The notes beneath the pieces are model-generated. The model did no database searches and was not told the origin of the DNA. It saw only the letters and a program-made list of their open reading frames with translations. 64,000 nucleotides of DNA from Microbacterium salsuginis (lineage in GTDB: Bacteria > Actinomycetota > Actinomycetes > Actinomycetales > Microbacteriaceae), in NCBI RefSeq assembly GCF_012524205.1, contig NZ_JABACI010000001.1:868001-932000 (forward strand), read 5' to 3'. Numbering within the stretch: position 1 is the stretch's first letter; each line of letters begins with the position of its first letter. This document shows, piece after piece, positions 1-8,352 of this stretch. Position numbers and translations under genes: made by a program.

Positions 1-1
1 G

Positions 2-2089
2 CGCGGCGTCGCTCCCGAGCTGGTCGCGGCCCGCGTCGCCGACCTCGCGGACCGGATCGGCATCGCGTCCCTGCTCGGGCGAACGACGCGCGGCCTGTCG
101 GCCGGCGAGGCGACGCTCGTCGCGCTCGCGGCGGCGATCGTGGACGAGCCGGTGCTGCTGCTGGTCGACGAGCCGCTGGCCGATCTCGACGCCGACGCGC
201 GCGTGCGGACCGCACGGCTGCTGCGGGTGCTCGCCGACGACGCACGGATGTGCATCGTGGTCGCCGAGCACCGCACCGAGCCGCTGCGCGCGCTGGCCGA
301 CGCCGAACTGCGCATCGCCGGGCGCGAGGTGGTGCCGGCCGGCTTCGAACCGGAGCCGTCCGTCGCCCGGGTATCCGACCTCGACGTGATTCGCGCGGGC
401 CGCCGTTGCGATTCGCGATCCGCTGCGGATCCCGGCCGCGGAGAAGCCGGCGGCGGGACGATCGCGCTGCGTGCCACCGACGTGACCGTGCGGCATCGCG
501 GCACCCTCGCGGTCGACCGGGCATCGCTCGTGCTCCGCGCCGGCGAGATCGTGGCGCTCGTCGGACCCAACGGCGCCGGCAAGTCGAGCCTCCTCGGGGC
601 ACTCGCGCTTCCGCAGAGGGACGCGCGCGTCGAGGTTGCGGGTCGTGCAGCCCTGGTTCCGGATGCCTCGGACGACCTGTTCGTGTACGACACGGTCGCC
701 GCGGAGTGCCGCCGCGCCGACCGCCGGGCTGCCACGGCCCGCCGCGAAGATCACGCCGCAACGGCCGCGCGGTTCGCCGGATTCCTCGGGCTCGACCCCG
801 CAGGCCCGCAGTTCGCGGCGCGGTTGGCGCGGCATCCGCGTGATCTCTCCGTCGGCGAGCGGAGGTGCCTGGCGCTCGCGATCCAGCTCGCCGGCGACCC
901 CGCGGTGCTCATGGTCGACGAACCGACCCGCGGCCTCGACCCGGCGGCCCGCGTTCTGGTGTGGACGGCGCTCGCGTCGCTCGCCAGGCGCGGCACGGCG
1001 GTGCTGATCGCGTCACACGAGCCGGAGGCAGCCGCCGCCGCGGACCGCACGCTCGCCCTGCGCGGCGGCGTCCTCGCGCCGGCTGACACAGACCTCGGTG
1101 CTGTGCGTTCGTCCGGCTTCCCCGTCGAGGAGGCGCCGGGGATGCGCGCCGGCCGTGCCGCAATTACGGATGAGCCCGCCCCTCTCCCGCGCGAATCCGC
1201 GCCCCGTACCCCCGTGATCGCCGCTCATTCGGAGTACCGAGCCGTTCGGGCGCCATCGGCCTGGCGGCTCCCCCACGTCGCACTCATCGCCGCGAACCTC
1301 GTCGCACTCGGCGCGTTCTGCTGGCCGCTGCTCGCGACAGCGGTTCCCACGCAGGCCTCCGCCGCCGTGCCGGTCGCGGCTCTTGCCCTCGCGCCGCTCG
1401 CGGCCCTCGTCGTGGTGGCGACGCTCGATGGCACCGTGCGGAGTGCCCACATGCTGGCGCTCCTCGGAACTCTCGCCGCGATCGGCGCTGCGGTGCGCGT
1501 CGCGAGCACCGGCGTCGGCGGCGTGGAGGCCGTGTTCATCCTGCTGATCCTCGCCGGGCGCGCGTATGGCGCGCGGTTCGGCCTGCTGCTCGGCATCGCG
1601 ACGATCGCGCTGTCGACGGTGGTCACCGGCACCTTCGGACCGTGGACCCCGTTCCAGATGTTCGCGTGCGCGTGGGTCGGCGCAGTCGCGGGCCTCCTCC
1701 CCCGCCGCATCGGGCCGGCGGCCGAGATCGCGATGCTGTGCGTCTACGGCGCCATCGCGTCGTACGCCTTCGGGCTGCTCATGAACTTGTGGTTCTGGCC
1801 GTTCGCGGTGGGCTACGGCACCGGGATCTCGTACGACGGCGCGGCCCCGCTCGGCACGAACCTCTCGAGCTTCTTGGTGTACTCGCTCGTCACCTCGACG
1901 CTCACGTGGGACTCCCTCCGCGCGATCACCTCGGTCGTCGGCATCCTCGTCATCGGCCGCCCCGTGCTCGCCGCACTGCGCCGCGCGAAGCCGCTGCAAC
2001 CCCGCGAACGGTCGGCTGCACCAGCGCCGGTCCTCACCGCGCGGGTTCCACAGGAGAAGGTGCCCTCCGCAGGAGGTTTGCGGGGCTGA
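2..2089 (+). CDS. ECF transporter fusion protein: two ABC ATPase domains plus membrane S-component (5' end missing)
   Basis: The reading frame is open from base 2, so the gene starts upstream of the window; 695 residues are visible. First comes the C-terminal half of one ABC ATPase domain (signature LSAGE, Walker B LLLVDEPLADLD). A complete second ATPase domain follows, with Walker A GPNGAGKSS near nt 563-586, signature LSVGERR and Walker B VLMVDEPTRGLD. After a low-complexity linker (about nt 1100-1250) there are some six hydrophobic segments, including the stretch GTFGPWTPFQMFACAWVG, typical of actinobacterial ECF substrate-binding (S) components. ECF transporters import vitamins or metal ions through a pair of ATPases, a T-component and an S-component. 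Here both ATPases and S are one polypeptide, so a T-component gene is expected just upstream. The substrate is not deducible; cobalamin or another vitamin is possible. It converges on metH. Confidence 0.85.
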   Translation, partial: RGVAPELVAARVADLADRIGIASLLGRTTRGLSAGEATLVALAAAIVDEPVLLLVDEPLADLDADARVRTARLLRVLADDARMCIVVAEHRTEPLRALADAELRIAGREVVPAGFEPEPSVARVSDLDVIRAGRRCDSRSAADPGRGEAGGGTIALRATDVTVRHRGTLAVDRASLVLRAGEIVALVGPNGAGKSSLLGALALPQRDARVEVAGRAALVPDASDDLFVYDTVAAECRRADRRAATARREDHAATAARFAGFLGLDPAGPQFAARLARHPRDLSVGERRCLALAIQLAGDPAVLMVDEPTRGLDPAARVLVWTALASLARRGTAVLIASHEPEAAAAADRTLALRGGVLAPADTDLGAVRSSGFPVEEAPGMRAGRAAITDEPAPLPRESAPRTPVIAAHSEYRAVRAPSAWRLPHVALIAANLVALGAFCWPLLATAVPTQASAAVPVAALALAPLAALVVVATLDGTVRSAHMLALLGTLAAIGAAVRVASTGVGGVEAVFILLILAGRAYGARFGLLLGIATIALSTVVTGTFGPWTPFQMFACAWVGAVAGLLPRRIGPAAEIAMLCVYGAIASYAFGLLMNLWFWPFAVGYGTGISYDGAAPLGTNLSSFLVYSLVTSTLTWDSLRAITSVVGILVIGRPVLAALRRAKPLQPRERSAAPAPVLTARVPQEKVPSAGGLRG

Positions 2090-2182
2090 ACGTCCTGCGC
2101 AAGGTCGATTCTCCTGCGAAGCAGGCGCGAGCGAACGGATGCCGCATACCAGGGGCACGCGCGATCTCCGCCGCCCCCCGCG

Positions 2183-5100
2183 TCAGACCGAGAAGTACTT
2201 AGCCTCGGGGTGGTGGAAGACGAAGGCGTCGGTGGACTGTTCGGGGTGCAGCTGCAGCTCCTCGCTGAGCTCCACGCCCATGCGCTCGGGGCGCAGCAGC
2301 TCGACGACCTTGCGGCGATCCTCCATGTCGGGGCAGGCGGGGTAGCCGAGCGAGAAGCGGGCGCCGCGGTACTCGAGCTTGAACAGGCCGGCCGTCTCGG
2401 TGGGGTCCTCGCCCGCGAAGCCGAGCTCGGAGCGGATGCGGGCGTGCCAGAACTCGGCGAGCGCCTCGGTCAGCTGCATCACGAGCCCGTTGAGCTCGTA
2501 GTAGTCGCGGTACTTGTCCTCGGCGAACAGCTTGGCGGTGACCGAGTCGATGCGCGCTCCAGCGGTCACCAGCTGCACCGGCAGGACGTCGACGACACCC
2601 GACTCCCGCGAGCGCACGAAGTCGGCGAGGCACAGGTGCCGGTCGCGGCGCTGGCGCGGGAAGTGGAACCGCAGCCGGTCCGACCCGACCGCGCCTCCGG
2701 ACCCGCCGTCGGGCGCGAGCAGCCCCGGCACACCGAGGACACCCTCCCGATCGTCGCCGTGGTGGAGCACGACGACGTCGTCGCCGTCTGAGACGACCGG
2801 GAAGTACCCGTACGCGACCGAGGCGTCGAGCATGCCCTCGCCGAGGATCCGGTCGAGCCAGTAACGCAGCCGCGGACGCCCCTCGGTCTCGACGAGCTCC
2901 TCGTATGAGGCGCCGTCGGTGGTGCGGCCGGGCTTGAGACCCCACTGCCCCATGAAGGTCGCGCGCTCATCGAGGAACGCGGCGTAGTCGTGCAGCGCGA
3001 TGCCGCGGACGATGCGGGTGCCCCAGAACGGCGGTGCCGGGACGGGATTGTCGGATGCCACGTCCGAACGCGCCGGCATGGCTTCGGGCTCGGTCAGCGT
3101 GAGCTTGGACCCCGCGGCGTGGCGGCGCTTCTTCAACGCCGGCAGGCCGACCTCGGCCGGATCGGCGCCGCGCGCGATCTTGACCAGCGGCTCCATGAGC
3201 GCGAGCCCCTCGAACGCGTCGCGCGCGTAGCGGACCTCGCCGCCGAAGAGCCCGGCGAGGTCGTCCTCGACGTAGGCGCGGGTGAGCGCGGCGCCCCCCA
3301 GGATGACCGGCCACTTCTTGGCGAGGCCACGTGACTGCAGCTCTTGGAGGTTCTCCTTCATGACGACCGTCGACTTCACGAGCAGCCCCGACATGCCGAT
3401 CACGTCGGCGTCGTGCTCCTCGGCGGCGGCGATGATGTCGGCGATCGGCTGCTTGATGCCGAGGTTGATCACGTCGTAGCCGTTGTTGGTCAGGATGATG
3501 TCGACGAGGTTCTTGCCGATGTCGTGCACGTCGCCGCGGACGGTCGCGAGCACGATGCGGCCCTTGCCCGAGGCATCCGCCTTCTCCATATGCGGTTCGA
3601 GGAGGGCGACCGCGGTCTTCATGACCTCGGCCGACTGCAGGACGAAGGGCAGCTGCATCTCGCCCGCGCCGAACCGCTCGCCGACGACCTTCATGCCCTC
3701 GAGGAGGTGATTGTTGATGATCTGCAGCGGGGTCAGACCTTCGGCCCGCGCGAGGTCGAGGTCGGGCTCGAGTCCCTTTCCCTCGCCGTCGATGATGCGG
3801 CGCTCGAGCCGCTCGCCCAGCGGCAGCGCGGCCAGCTCGGCCGAGCGCTGGTTGCGCAGCGCCGCGGTGTCGACGCCGGCGAAGAGGTCGAGCATGCGCT
3901 CCAGCGGGTCGTAGGTGACGTTGCCGTCGGCGTCGTACTCACGGCGGTCCCACACGAGATCGAGCGCGACCTTGCGCTGCTCGTCCGACAGCGACGCCAG
4001 GGGCACGATCTTCGCGGCATCGATGATCCCGGAGGTCAGACCCGCCTCGACGGCCTCGTGCAGGAAGGCCGAGTTGAGCACGCTGCGCGCGGCGGGGTTG
4101 AGCCCGAACGAGACGTTGGAGACGCCGAGCGTCGTCTGGATGCCCGGGTACTTCCGCGAGATCTCACGGATCGCCTCGATCGTCTCGATGGCGTCGCGGC
4201 GCGTCTCCTCCTGGCCCGTGGCGATCGGGAACGTCAGGCAGTCGACGATGATGTCGCTCACCCGCATGCCCCAGTCGTGCACGAGCTCGTCGACCAGGCG
4301 CGACGCGATGCGCACCTTGCCCTCGGCGGTGCGCGCCTGCCCCTCCTCGTCGATGGTCAGCGCGATGACCGCTGTGCCGTGCTCCTTGACGAGCGGCATG
4401 ATCCTGCCGAATCGGGATGCCGGGCCGTCGCCGTCTTCGTAGTTCACCGAGTTGACGACGGGGCGCCCGCCGATCAGTTCGAGGCCCGCACTGATGACCG
4501 CGGGTTCGGTGGAGTCGACGACGAGCGGGAGCGTCGAAGCCGACGCGAAGCGCGAGACCACCTCGCGGATGTCGGCGACACCATCGCGCCCGACGTAGTC
4601 GATGCACACGTCGAGCAGGTGCGCGCCGACACGGATCTGATCGCGCGCGATCTCGACGCAGTCGTCCCACCGCTCCTCGAGCATCGCCTCGCGGAAGGCC
4701 TTCGATCCGTTGGCGTTGGTGCGCTCGCCGATCGCCAGGTACGAGGCGTCCTGGTGGAACGAGACGTGCTGGTAGAGCGACGCGACCCCGGGATCCGCGG
4801 TCGTTGAGCGAGCGAGGAACGAGCGAGACGAAACGCCTCGGGCTTCCGTAGAAGAATCGGCGCGTTTCGTCTCGCTTCGCTCGCTCAACGACCGGGGTTC
4901 GCGTGACGACCGGGGACCGAGCCGCTCGACGACCGCGGCCAAGTGATCCGGCGTGGTGCCGCAGCATCCGCCCACCAGTCCCAGGCCGAACTCGCGCACG
5001 AACTGCTCGTGCGCGGTCGCCAGTTCGGCGGGCGAGAGCGGATAGTGGGCGCCGTCGGCGGTGAGCACCGGCAGACCGGCGTTGGGCATGCACGCGATCG

Positions 5101-5899
5101 GCACGGCGGCGTGCCTCGACAGGTGGCGCAGGTGCTCGCTCATCTCGGTCGGACCGGTCGCGCAGTTGAGTCCGATCGCGTCGACCCCGAGCGGCTCGAG
5201 GGCCGTCAGCGCGGCGCCGATCTCGCTGCCCATCAGCATGGTGCCGGTGGTCTCGACGGTCACCTCGACGAAGATCGGCAGACGGATGCCGCGGCCCACG
5301 ATCGCCTGCTTGCAGCCGTTGATCGCCGCCTTGGTCTGCAGCAGGTCCTGCGACGTCTCGACGAGGAACGCGTCGGCTCCGCCGTCGATGAGTCCTTCGG
5401 CCTGGAGTGCGAACGTCTGCTTGAGGTGGTCGTAGGTGGTGTGGCCGAGGCTCGGGAGCTTCGTACCCGGGCCCATCGAGCCGAGCACCCACCGTGTCCG
5501 CCCGTCGGCGGTCTCCGCCGCCCCGGCGCGCTCTCGCGCGATGCGCGCGCCGGCTTCAGCGAGCTCCGAGATGCGATCGTCGATGCCGTAGTCGTCGAGG
5601 TTCGACCAGTTCGCGCCGAACGTGTTCGTCTCGACGGCGTCGACGCCGACGGCGAGGTATGCGTCGTGGATCGCGCCGACGACATCGGGTCGCGAGACGT
5701 TGAGGATCTCGTTGCAGCCCTCGAGGCCCTGGAAGTCGTCATCGACCGACAGGTCGTACTGCTGCAGCATCGTGCCCATCGCACCGTCGGCGATCACGAC
5801 GCGCTCGCGCACGGCATCCAGCAGCCGCTGCGAGCGCTCCGGACGCGGCACACCGTCGATGTCGAGGGCGAACCGGGGTGCGGGAGGGGCGGCGGTCAC
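2183..5899 (-). CDS. metH: Cobalamin-dependent methionine synthase
   Basis: 1238 residues, the usual MetH size. It transfers a methyl group from methyltetrahydrofolate to homocysteine through cob(I)alamin. The order is homocysteine domain (zinc cysteines in GLNC near residue 243 and GGCCGTTP near 309), pterin-binding domain, cap, B12 domain with DVHDIGKN near 789 (the histidine is the lower cobalt ligand), and a C-terminal AdoMet reactivation domain. The start is a GTG at 5899, seven nt after the -10-like TAAACT, so the mRNA is probably leaderless. Between the homocysteine and pterin domains, about residues 336-367 are encoded by a complete copy of a palindromic repeat (4799-4893) read in frame (SLSERSETKR ... 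GVSSRSFLARSTT). No cobalamin riboswitch fits in the 83 nt upstream. Confidence 0.97.
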   Translation of the reverse strand: MTAAPPAPRFALDIDGVPRPERSQRLLDAVRERVVIADGAMGTMLQQYDLSVDDDFQGLEGCNEILNVSRPDVVGAIHDAYLAVGVDAVETNTFGANWSNLDDYGIDDRISELAEAGARIARERAGAAETADGRTRWVLGSMGPGTKLPSLGHTTYDHLKQTFALQAEGLIDGGADAFLVETSQDLLQTKAAINGCKQAIVGRGIRLPIFVEVTVETTGTMLMGSEIGAALTALEPLGVDAIGLNCATGPTEMSEHLRHLSRHAAVPIACMPNAGLPVLTADGAHYPLSPAELATAHEQFVREFGLGLVGGCCGTTPDHLAAVVERLGPRSSREPRSLSERSETKRADSSTEARGVSSRSFLARSTTADPGVASLYQHVSFHQDASYLAIGERTNANGSKAFREAMLEERWDDCVEIARDQIRVGAHLLDVCIDYVGRDGVADIREVVSRFASASTLPLVVDSTEPAVISAGLELIGGRPVVNSVNYEDGDGPASRFGRIMPLVKEHGTAVIALTIDEEGQARTAEGKVRIASRLVDELVHDWGMRVSDIIVDCLTFPIATGQEETRRDAIETIEAIREISRKYPGIQTTLGVSNVSFGLNPAARSVLNSAFLHEAVEAGLTSGIIDAAKIVPLASLSDEQRKVALDLVWDRREYDADGNVTYDPLERMLDLFAGVDTAALRNQRSAELAALPLGERLERRIIDGEGKGLEPDLDLARAEGLTPLQIINNHLLEGMKVVGERFGAGEMQLPFVLQSAEVMKTAVALLEPHMEKADASGKGRIVLATVRGDVHDIGKNLVDIILTNNGYDVINLGIKQPIADIIAAAEEHDADVIGMSGLLVKSTVVMKENLQELQSRGLAKKWPVILGGAALTRAYVEDDLAGLFGGEVRYARDAFEGLALMEPLVKIARGADPAEVGLPALKKRRHAAGSKLTLTEPEAMPARSDVASDNPVPAPPFWGTRIVRGIALHDYAAFLDERATFMGQWGLKPGRTTDGASYEELVETEGRPRLRYWLDRILGEGMLDASVAYGYFPVVSDGDDVVVLHHGDDREGVLGVPGLLAPDGGSGGAVGSDRLRFHFPRQRRDRHLCLADFVRSRESGVVDVLPVQLVTAGARIDSVTAKLFAEDKYRDYYELNGLVMQLTEALAEFWHARIRSELGFAGEDPTETAGLFKLEYRGARFSLGYPACPDMEDRRKVVELLRPERMGVELSEELQLHPEQSTDAFVFHHPEAKYFSV
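4799..4893. repeat. Family A palindromic repeat, complete copy inside metH
   Basis: Left arm 4799-4836 (starts GGTCGTTGAGCGAGCG and ends AAACGC) is complementary to right arm 4862-4893 (starts GCGTTTCGTCTCGC and ends CTCAACGACC), with a centre of about 25 nt. It lies wholly inside metH and is translated as a Ser/Arg/Thr-rich interdomain linker. The same arm recurs at 11245, 26524-26625 and 29251, with a variant at 18778-18852. Confidence 0.85.
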
Positions 5900-5906
5900 C
5901 CGCGCG

Positions 5907-5912
5907 AGTTTA
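5907..5912 (-). promoter_or_regulatory. -10 element of metH (leaderless type)
   Basis: TAAACT on the minus strand, 7 nt before the metH GTG. There is no ribosome binding site in the gap and no clear -35. Confidence 0.45.
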
Positions 5913-5982
5913 GTAAGCCCCGACCCGCGGCCACTCCGCGGCCGTCACAAAACGCCGCGCTGCGGCATCCGTCCCGCTCGCG

Positions 5983-6783
5983 TCAGGCGTTCTTGGCGTC
6001 GCGCCAGCGCAGCCACGACCGGACCACGTCGTAATCCCAGTCGGGTCCGTGGAAGGCGAGCGTGAACAGGCGCACGCCGGCCGCGTACAGGTCGTCGGCG
6101 AAGTCCTCGCCACGTTGGTGGAGTTCGTTCGAGATGACGAGGTCCGACGTGTCGCGCCCCTCGCGGTCGGCCCACCGCTCGATCACGTCGAGCTTGTGCG
6201 CCAGCTCGTCGGGCCGCACGAAGCTGTGCCAGATGTCGGCGTGACGGGCGACCAGACGCAGCGTCTTCTGCTCGCCCTTGCCCCCGATCATGACCGGGAT
6301 CTCGCGGGTGGGCGCCGGGTTGAGCTTCTGCCACCGCGTCTCGATGCGCTCCAGCCCGGCCGCGAGGTCGTCCAGGCGCGACCCGGCGGTGCCGAACTCG
6401 TAGCCGTACTCCTCGTAGTCGCGGGCGAACCAGCCCGCGCCGGTCGCGAAGATGAAGCGGCCCTGGCCGCCGTTCTTCGCCGAGATGTGGTCGACCGTGC
6501 GGGCCATGTCGGCCTGCAGATCCGGGTTGCGGTAGCTGTTGCAGTTGACCAGGGCGCCGAACTCGACCCGCTCGGTCTGCTCGGCCCACGCCGCGAGCAT
6601 GGTCCAGGACTCGAAGTGGAGTCCGTCGGGATCGCCCGACAGCGGGAAGAAGTGGTCCCAGTTGAACAGGATGTCGACGCCCATGTCTTCGAGCCGGCGC
6701 ACCGCGTCGCGGAAGGCCGGATACGGGGCGTGCTGGGGCTGCAGCTGCACGCCGAGGCGCACAGGAGTGTCGAGAAGCGGCAT
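5983..6783 (-). CDS. LLM-class flavin/F420-dependent oxidoreductase
   Basis: 266 residues with luciferase-like monooxygenase features: RLGVQLQPQHAPYPAF at the N terminus, NWDHFFPLSGDPDG, a cofactor-side segment ATGAGWFARDYEEYG and PVMIGGKGEQKTLRL. Actinobacterial members of this size mostly use coenzyme F420 or FMN for hydride transfer; the substrate is unknown. The ATG at 6783 follows TAGGCT by 7 nt, fitting a leaderless transcript. The gene lies 83 nt upstream of metH on the same strand, but metH has its own promoter signature, so co-transcription is uncertain. A second, different LLM enzyme lies at 33675-34601. Confidence 0.85.
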   Translation of the reverse strand: MPLLDTPVRLGVQLQPQHAPYPAFRDAVRRLEDMGVDILFNWDHFFPLSGDPDGLHFESWTMLAAWAEQTERVEFGALVNCNSYRNPDLQADMARTVDHISAKNGGQGRFIFATGAGWFARDYEEYGYEFGTAGSRLDDLAAGLERIETRWQKLNPAPTREIPVMIGGKGEQKTLRLVARHADIWHSFVRPDELAHKLDVIERWADREGRDTSDLVISNELHQRGEDFADDLYAAGVRLFTLAFHGPDWDYDVVRSWLRWRDAKNA

Positions 6784-6790
6784 GCAGATC

Positions 6791-6796
6791 AGCCTA
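6791..6796 (-). promoter_or_regulatory. -10 element of the LLM oxidoreductase gene (leaderless type)
   Basis: TAGGCT on the minus strand, 7 nt before the ATG at 6783. Confidence 0.45.
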
Positions 6797-6862
6797 GAGG
6801 CGGCCGGAACGCCGGAGCCGCGGGAGGTCCGTCGATGACGTCCCTCCCGCGGCTCCGGGCGG

Positions 6863-7843
6863 TCAGCGCGTGCGGTAGGTCTTGACGAAGACGTCCGTGA
6901 TGTCCCACACGGCGATCCCCGCGATGATGAACCCGAACACGACGCTCAGGATGCCTGCGAGATTCGGGTCGGACGCTGCCGCGCCCCCGGTGACGGCCGG
7001 GAAGAACTCCGGGTTGATCAGCATGCCCTGCGCCAGCAGCACCAGCGCGGGAATCGCGACGGCGAGCGCGATCACGGCGTTGACGATCGCGAGCGTCCAG
7101 GTCCAGCCGCGGAACAGATACACCACGACCGCGAGTGCGCCCTCGAGCGCCATCAGCACGAACAGGCCGCCGACCCACCAGGGCCACAGCGCGGGGTTCA
7201 GGAACGCCAGACCCGGTTCCGTGGGCACGAACCCGATGACCTGGTCCCAGATGAGGGCCCCGGCGGTGATCGCCAGGAACACCAGCGATGCGACCATGTC
7301 GCCGAACCCGACACCCTGCGGTCGCGGCTCGGGCAGCTGATCGACCGTCCACTCGGTGAACGGCCTGCGCGCGCCACGATCCCAGCCGCGCTCGACGACG
7401 ACGAAGATGAGCGTCGTCCAGAACACGACGTGCAACGCCACGGTCATGAGCGTCACGACCGTGCCGCCGATGATCTCGCCGATGCCCGATCCGGTCAGCG
7501 TCCGGGCCAGCGCGACGCCGAGCCCAGCGGTGGGGATCACGATCCACAGCAGCAGCTTCAGCAGTCGCCACCACTCCAGGTAGTAGCGCGGGCCGATGAG
7601 GTAGAGCTGGCGGCCGGTGTATTCGGCCGCGAGCTTCTCGGGGTCGCCGAGATCGGTGAGCACCGCACGCTCGGCGACGTCACGGGGCTCGCCGCCGTCC
7701 ACGCGGGCGTCGATCTGGTCGTCGATCGAAACGCGCAGTTCGTCGGCGAGGTCTCCGCGACCCGATTCGGGCACGGTGCGCATCGCGGCGTCGACGTAGC
7801 GGTCGGTGAGGGTCGTGGCGGAGGTGGAGGAGGTGGCGTGCAT
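6863..7843 (-). CDS. Permease-prefix-domain membrane protein, PadR partner
   Basis: 326 residues. The N-terminal soluble part (about residues 1-75; YVDAAMRTVPESGRGDLADE and RAVLTDLGDPEKLA) matches the permease prefix domain 1 or DUF1700-like module, a short helical region often found in proteins encoded beside PadR regulators. It is followed by about six hydrophobic helices, with no recognisable catalytic motif. The ATG at 7843 was chosen because the PadR stop (7845-7847) sits one nt before it, so the two genes are translationally coupled. An upstream frame to 8038 overlaps padR and looks spurious. Likely role: an integral membrane protein controlled by the adjacent PadR repressor; biochemical function unknown. 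Confidence 0.75.
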   Translation of the reverse strand: MHATSSTSATTLTDRYVDAAMRTVPESGRGDLADELRVSIDDQIDARVDGGEPRDVAERAVLTDLGDPEKLAAEYTGRQLYLIGPRYYLEWWRLLKLLLWIVIPTAGLGVALARTLTGSGIGEIIGGTVVTLMTVALHVVFWTTLIFVVVERGWDRGARRPFTEWTVDQLPEPRPQGVGFGDMVASLVFLAITAGALIWDQVIGFVPTEPGLAFLNPALWPWWVGGLFVLMALEGALAVVVYLFRGWTWTLAIVNAVIALAVAIPALVLLAQGMLINPEFFPAVTGGAAASDPNLAGILSVVFGFIIAGIAVWDITDVFVKTYRTR

Positions 7844-7844
7844 G

Positions 7845-8180
7845 TCAGTTCTCTTTCGGAAGGCCGTCGATCGCGGCGGCGATCGAGTGGAAATCGTCGG
7901 TGAGGGATGCCGCCAGGCGCGAGCCGGCGGCGCTGGTGCGATAGAACTTGCGGGGCCGGGCCTCGTCGGTGTTCCACTCGCTCGTGAGATGCCCCTGCTT
8001 CTCGAGCCGGCGCAGCAGCGGGTACAGCGTGTTCGCATCGGTGGGAAAGCCTCGCTTGCCCAGCTCTTCGAGCAGCCCGTACCCGTACCCCGGCTGTTCG
8101 AGGAGCCGCAGGCACGCCAGCACGATCGTGCCGCGCCGCAGCTCCTGCAGGTGCGTCTCGAGGATCTCGGATTCGCTCAT
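7845..8180 (-). CDS. PadR-family transcriptional regulator
   Basis: 111 residues, a short PadR protein: winged-helix start LQELRRGTIVLACLRLLEQ, then GYGYGLLEELGKRGFPTD and the hallmark NTLYPLLRRLEKQGHLTSEW. The C-terminal helix used for dimerisation is short. It probably represses its own operon, consisting of itself and the membrane protein at 6863-7843. The promoter (TTGACG-N18-TACAGT, 8188-8217) ends 7 nt before the ATG and carries a CACA/TGTG inverted repeat across the -10, a plausible autorepression site. Confidence 0.9.
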   Translation of the reverse strand: MSESEILETHLQELRRGTIVLACLRLLEQPGYGYGLLEELGKRGFPTDANTLYPLLRRLEKQGHLTSEWNTDEARPRKFYRTSAAGSRLAASLTDDFHSIAAAIDGLPKEN

Positions 8181-8187
8181 GTCTCAC

Positions 8188-8217
8188 ACTGTACTGTGCG
8201 TCACACACTATCGTCAA
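8188..8217 (-). promoter_or_regulatory. padR promoter with overlapping inverted repeat
   Basis: On the minus strand, -35 TTGACG (8212-8217), an 18-nt spacer and -10 TACAGT (8188-8193), then 7 nt to the ATG. The sequence CACAGTACAGTGTG over the -10 is an imperfect inverted repeat and could be the PadR operator. Confidence 0.6.
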
Positions 8218-8274
8218 CCGCACATTGTCGTCCCGAGCTCCTTCCGTATCGGATCCCCCGCTTTCCTGCGGCTC

Positions 8275-8326
8275 ATTCGTCACCTGTGCACGCCCGGCGC
8301 GCCGAATCGCGTACATAGGTGACGAA
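8275..8326. repeat. Family D palindromic repeat (single copy)
   Basis: TTCGTCACCTGTGCACGC on the plus strand is mirrored by GTACATAGGTGACGAAC about 20 nt later; arms of about 20 nt match at roughly 16 positions. It lies in the divergent padR-menC gap. No second copy was seen in the window, but its size and layout resemble the other palindrome families here. Confidence 0.6.
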
Positions 8327-8352
8327 CGAACGGGAGGGGGAAGGATGAGAGG

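Noticed and set aside
3344..4807. Plus-strand open frame of nearly 490 codons
   Set aside because: It lies antisense within metH; the residues are Asp/Arg/Val-rich as expected from the complement.
5900..5982. Cobalamin or SAM riboswitch before metH
   Set aside because: The gap is only 83 nt and the -10-like element is 7 nt from the start, so there is no room for a riboswitch.
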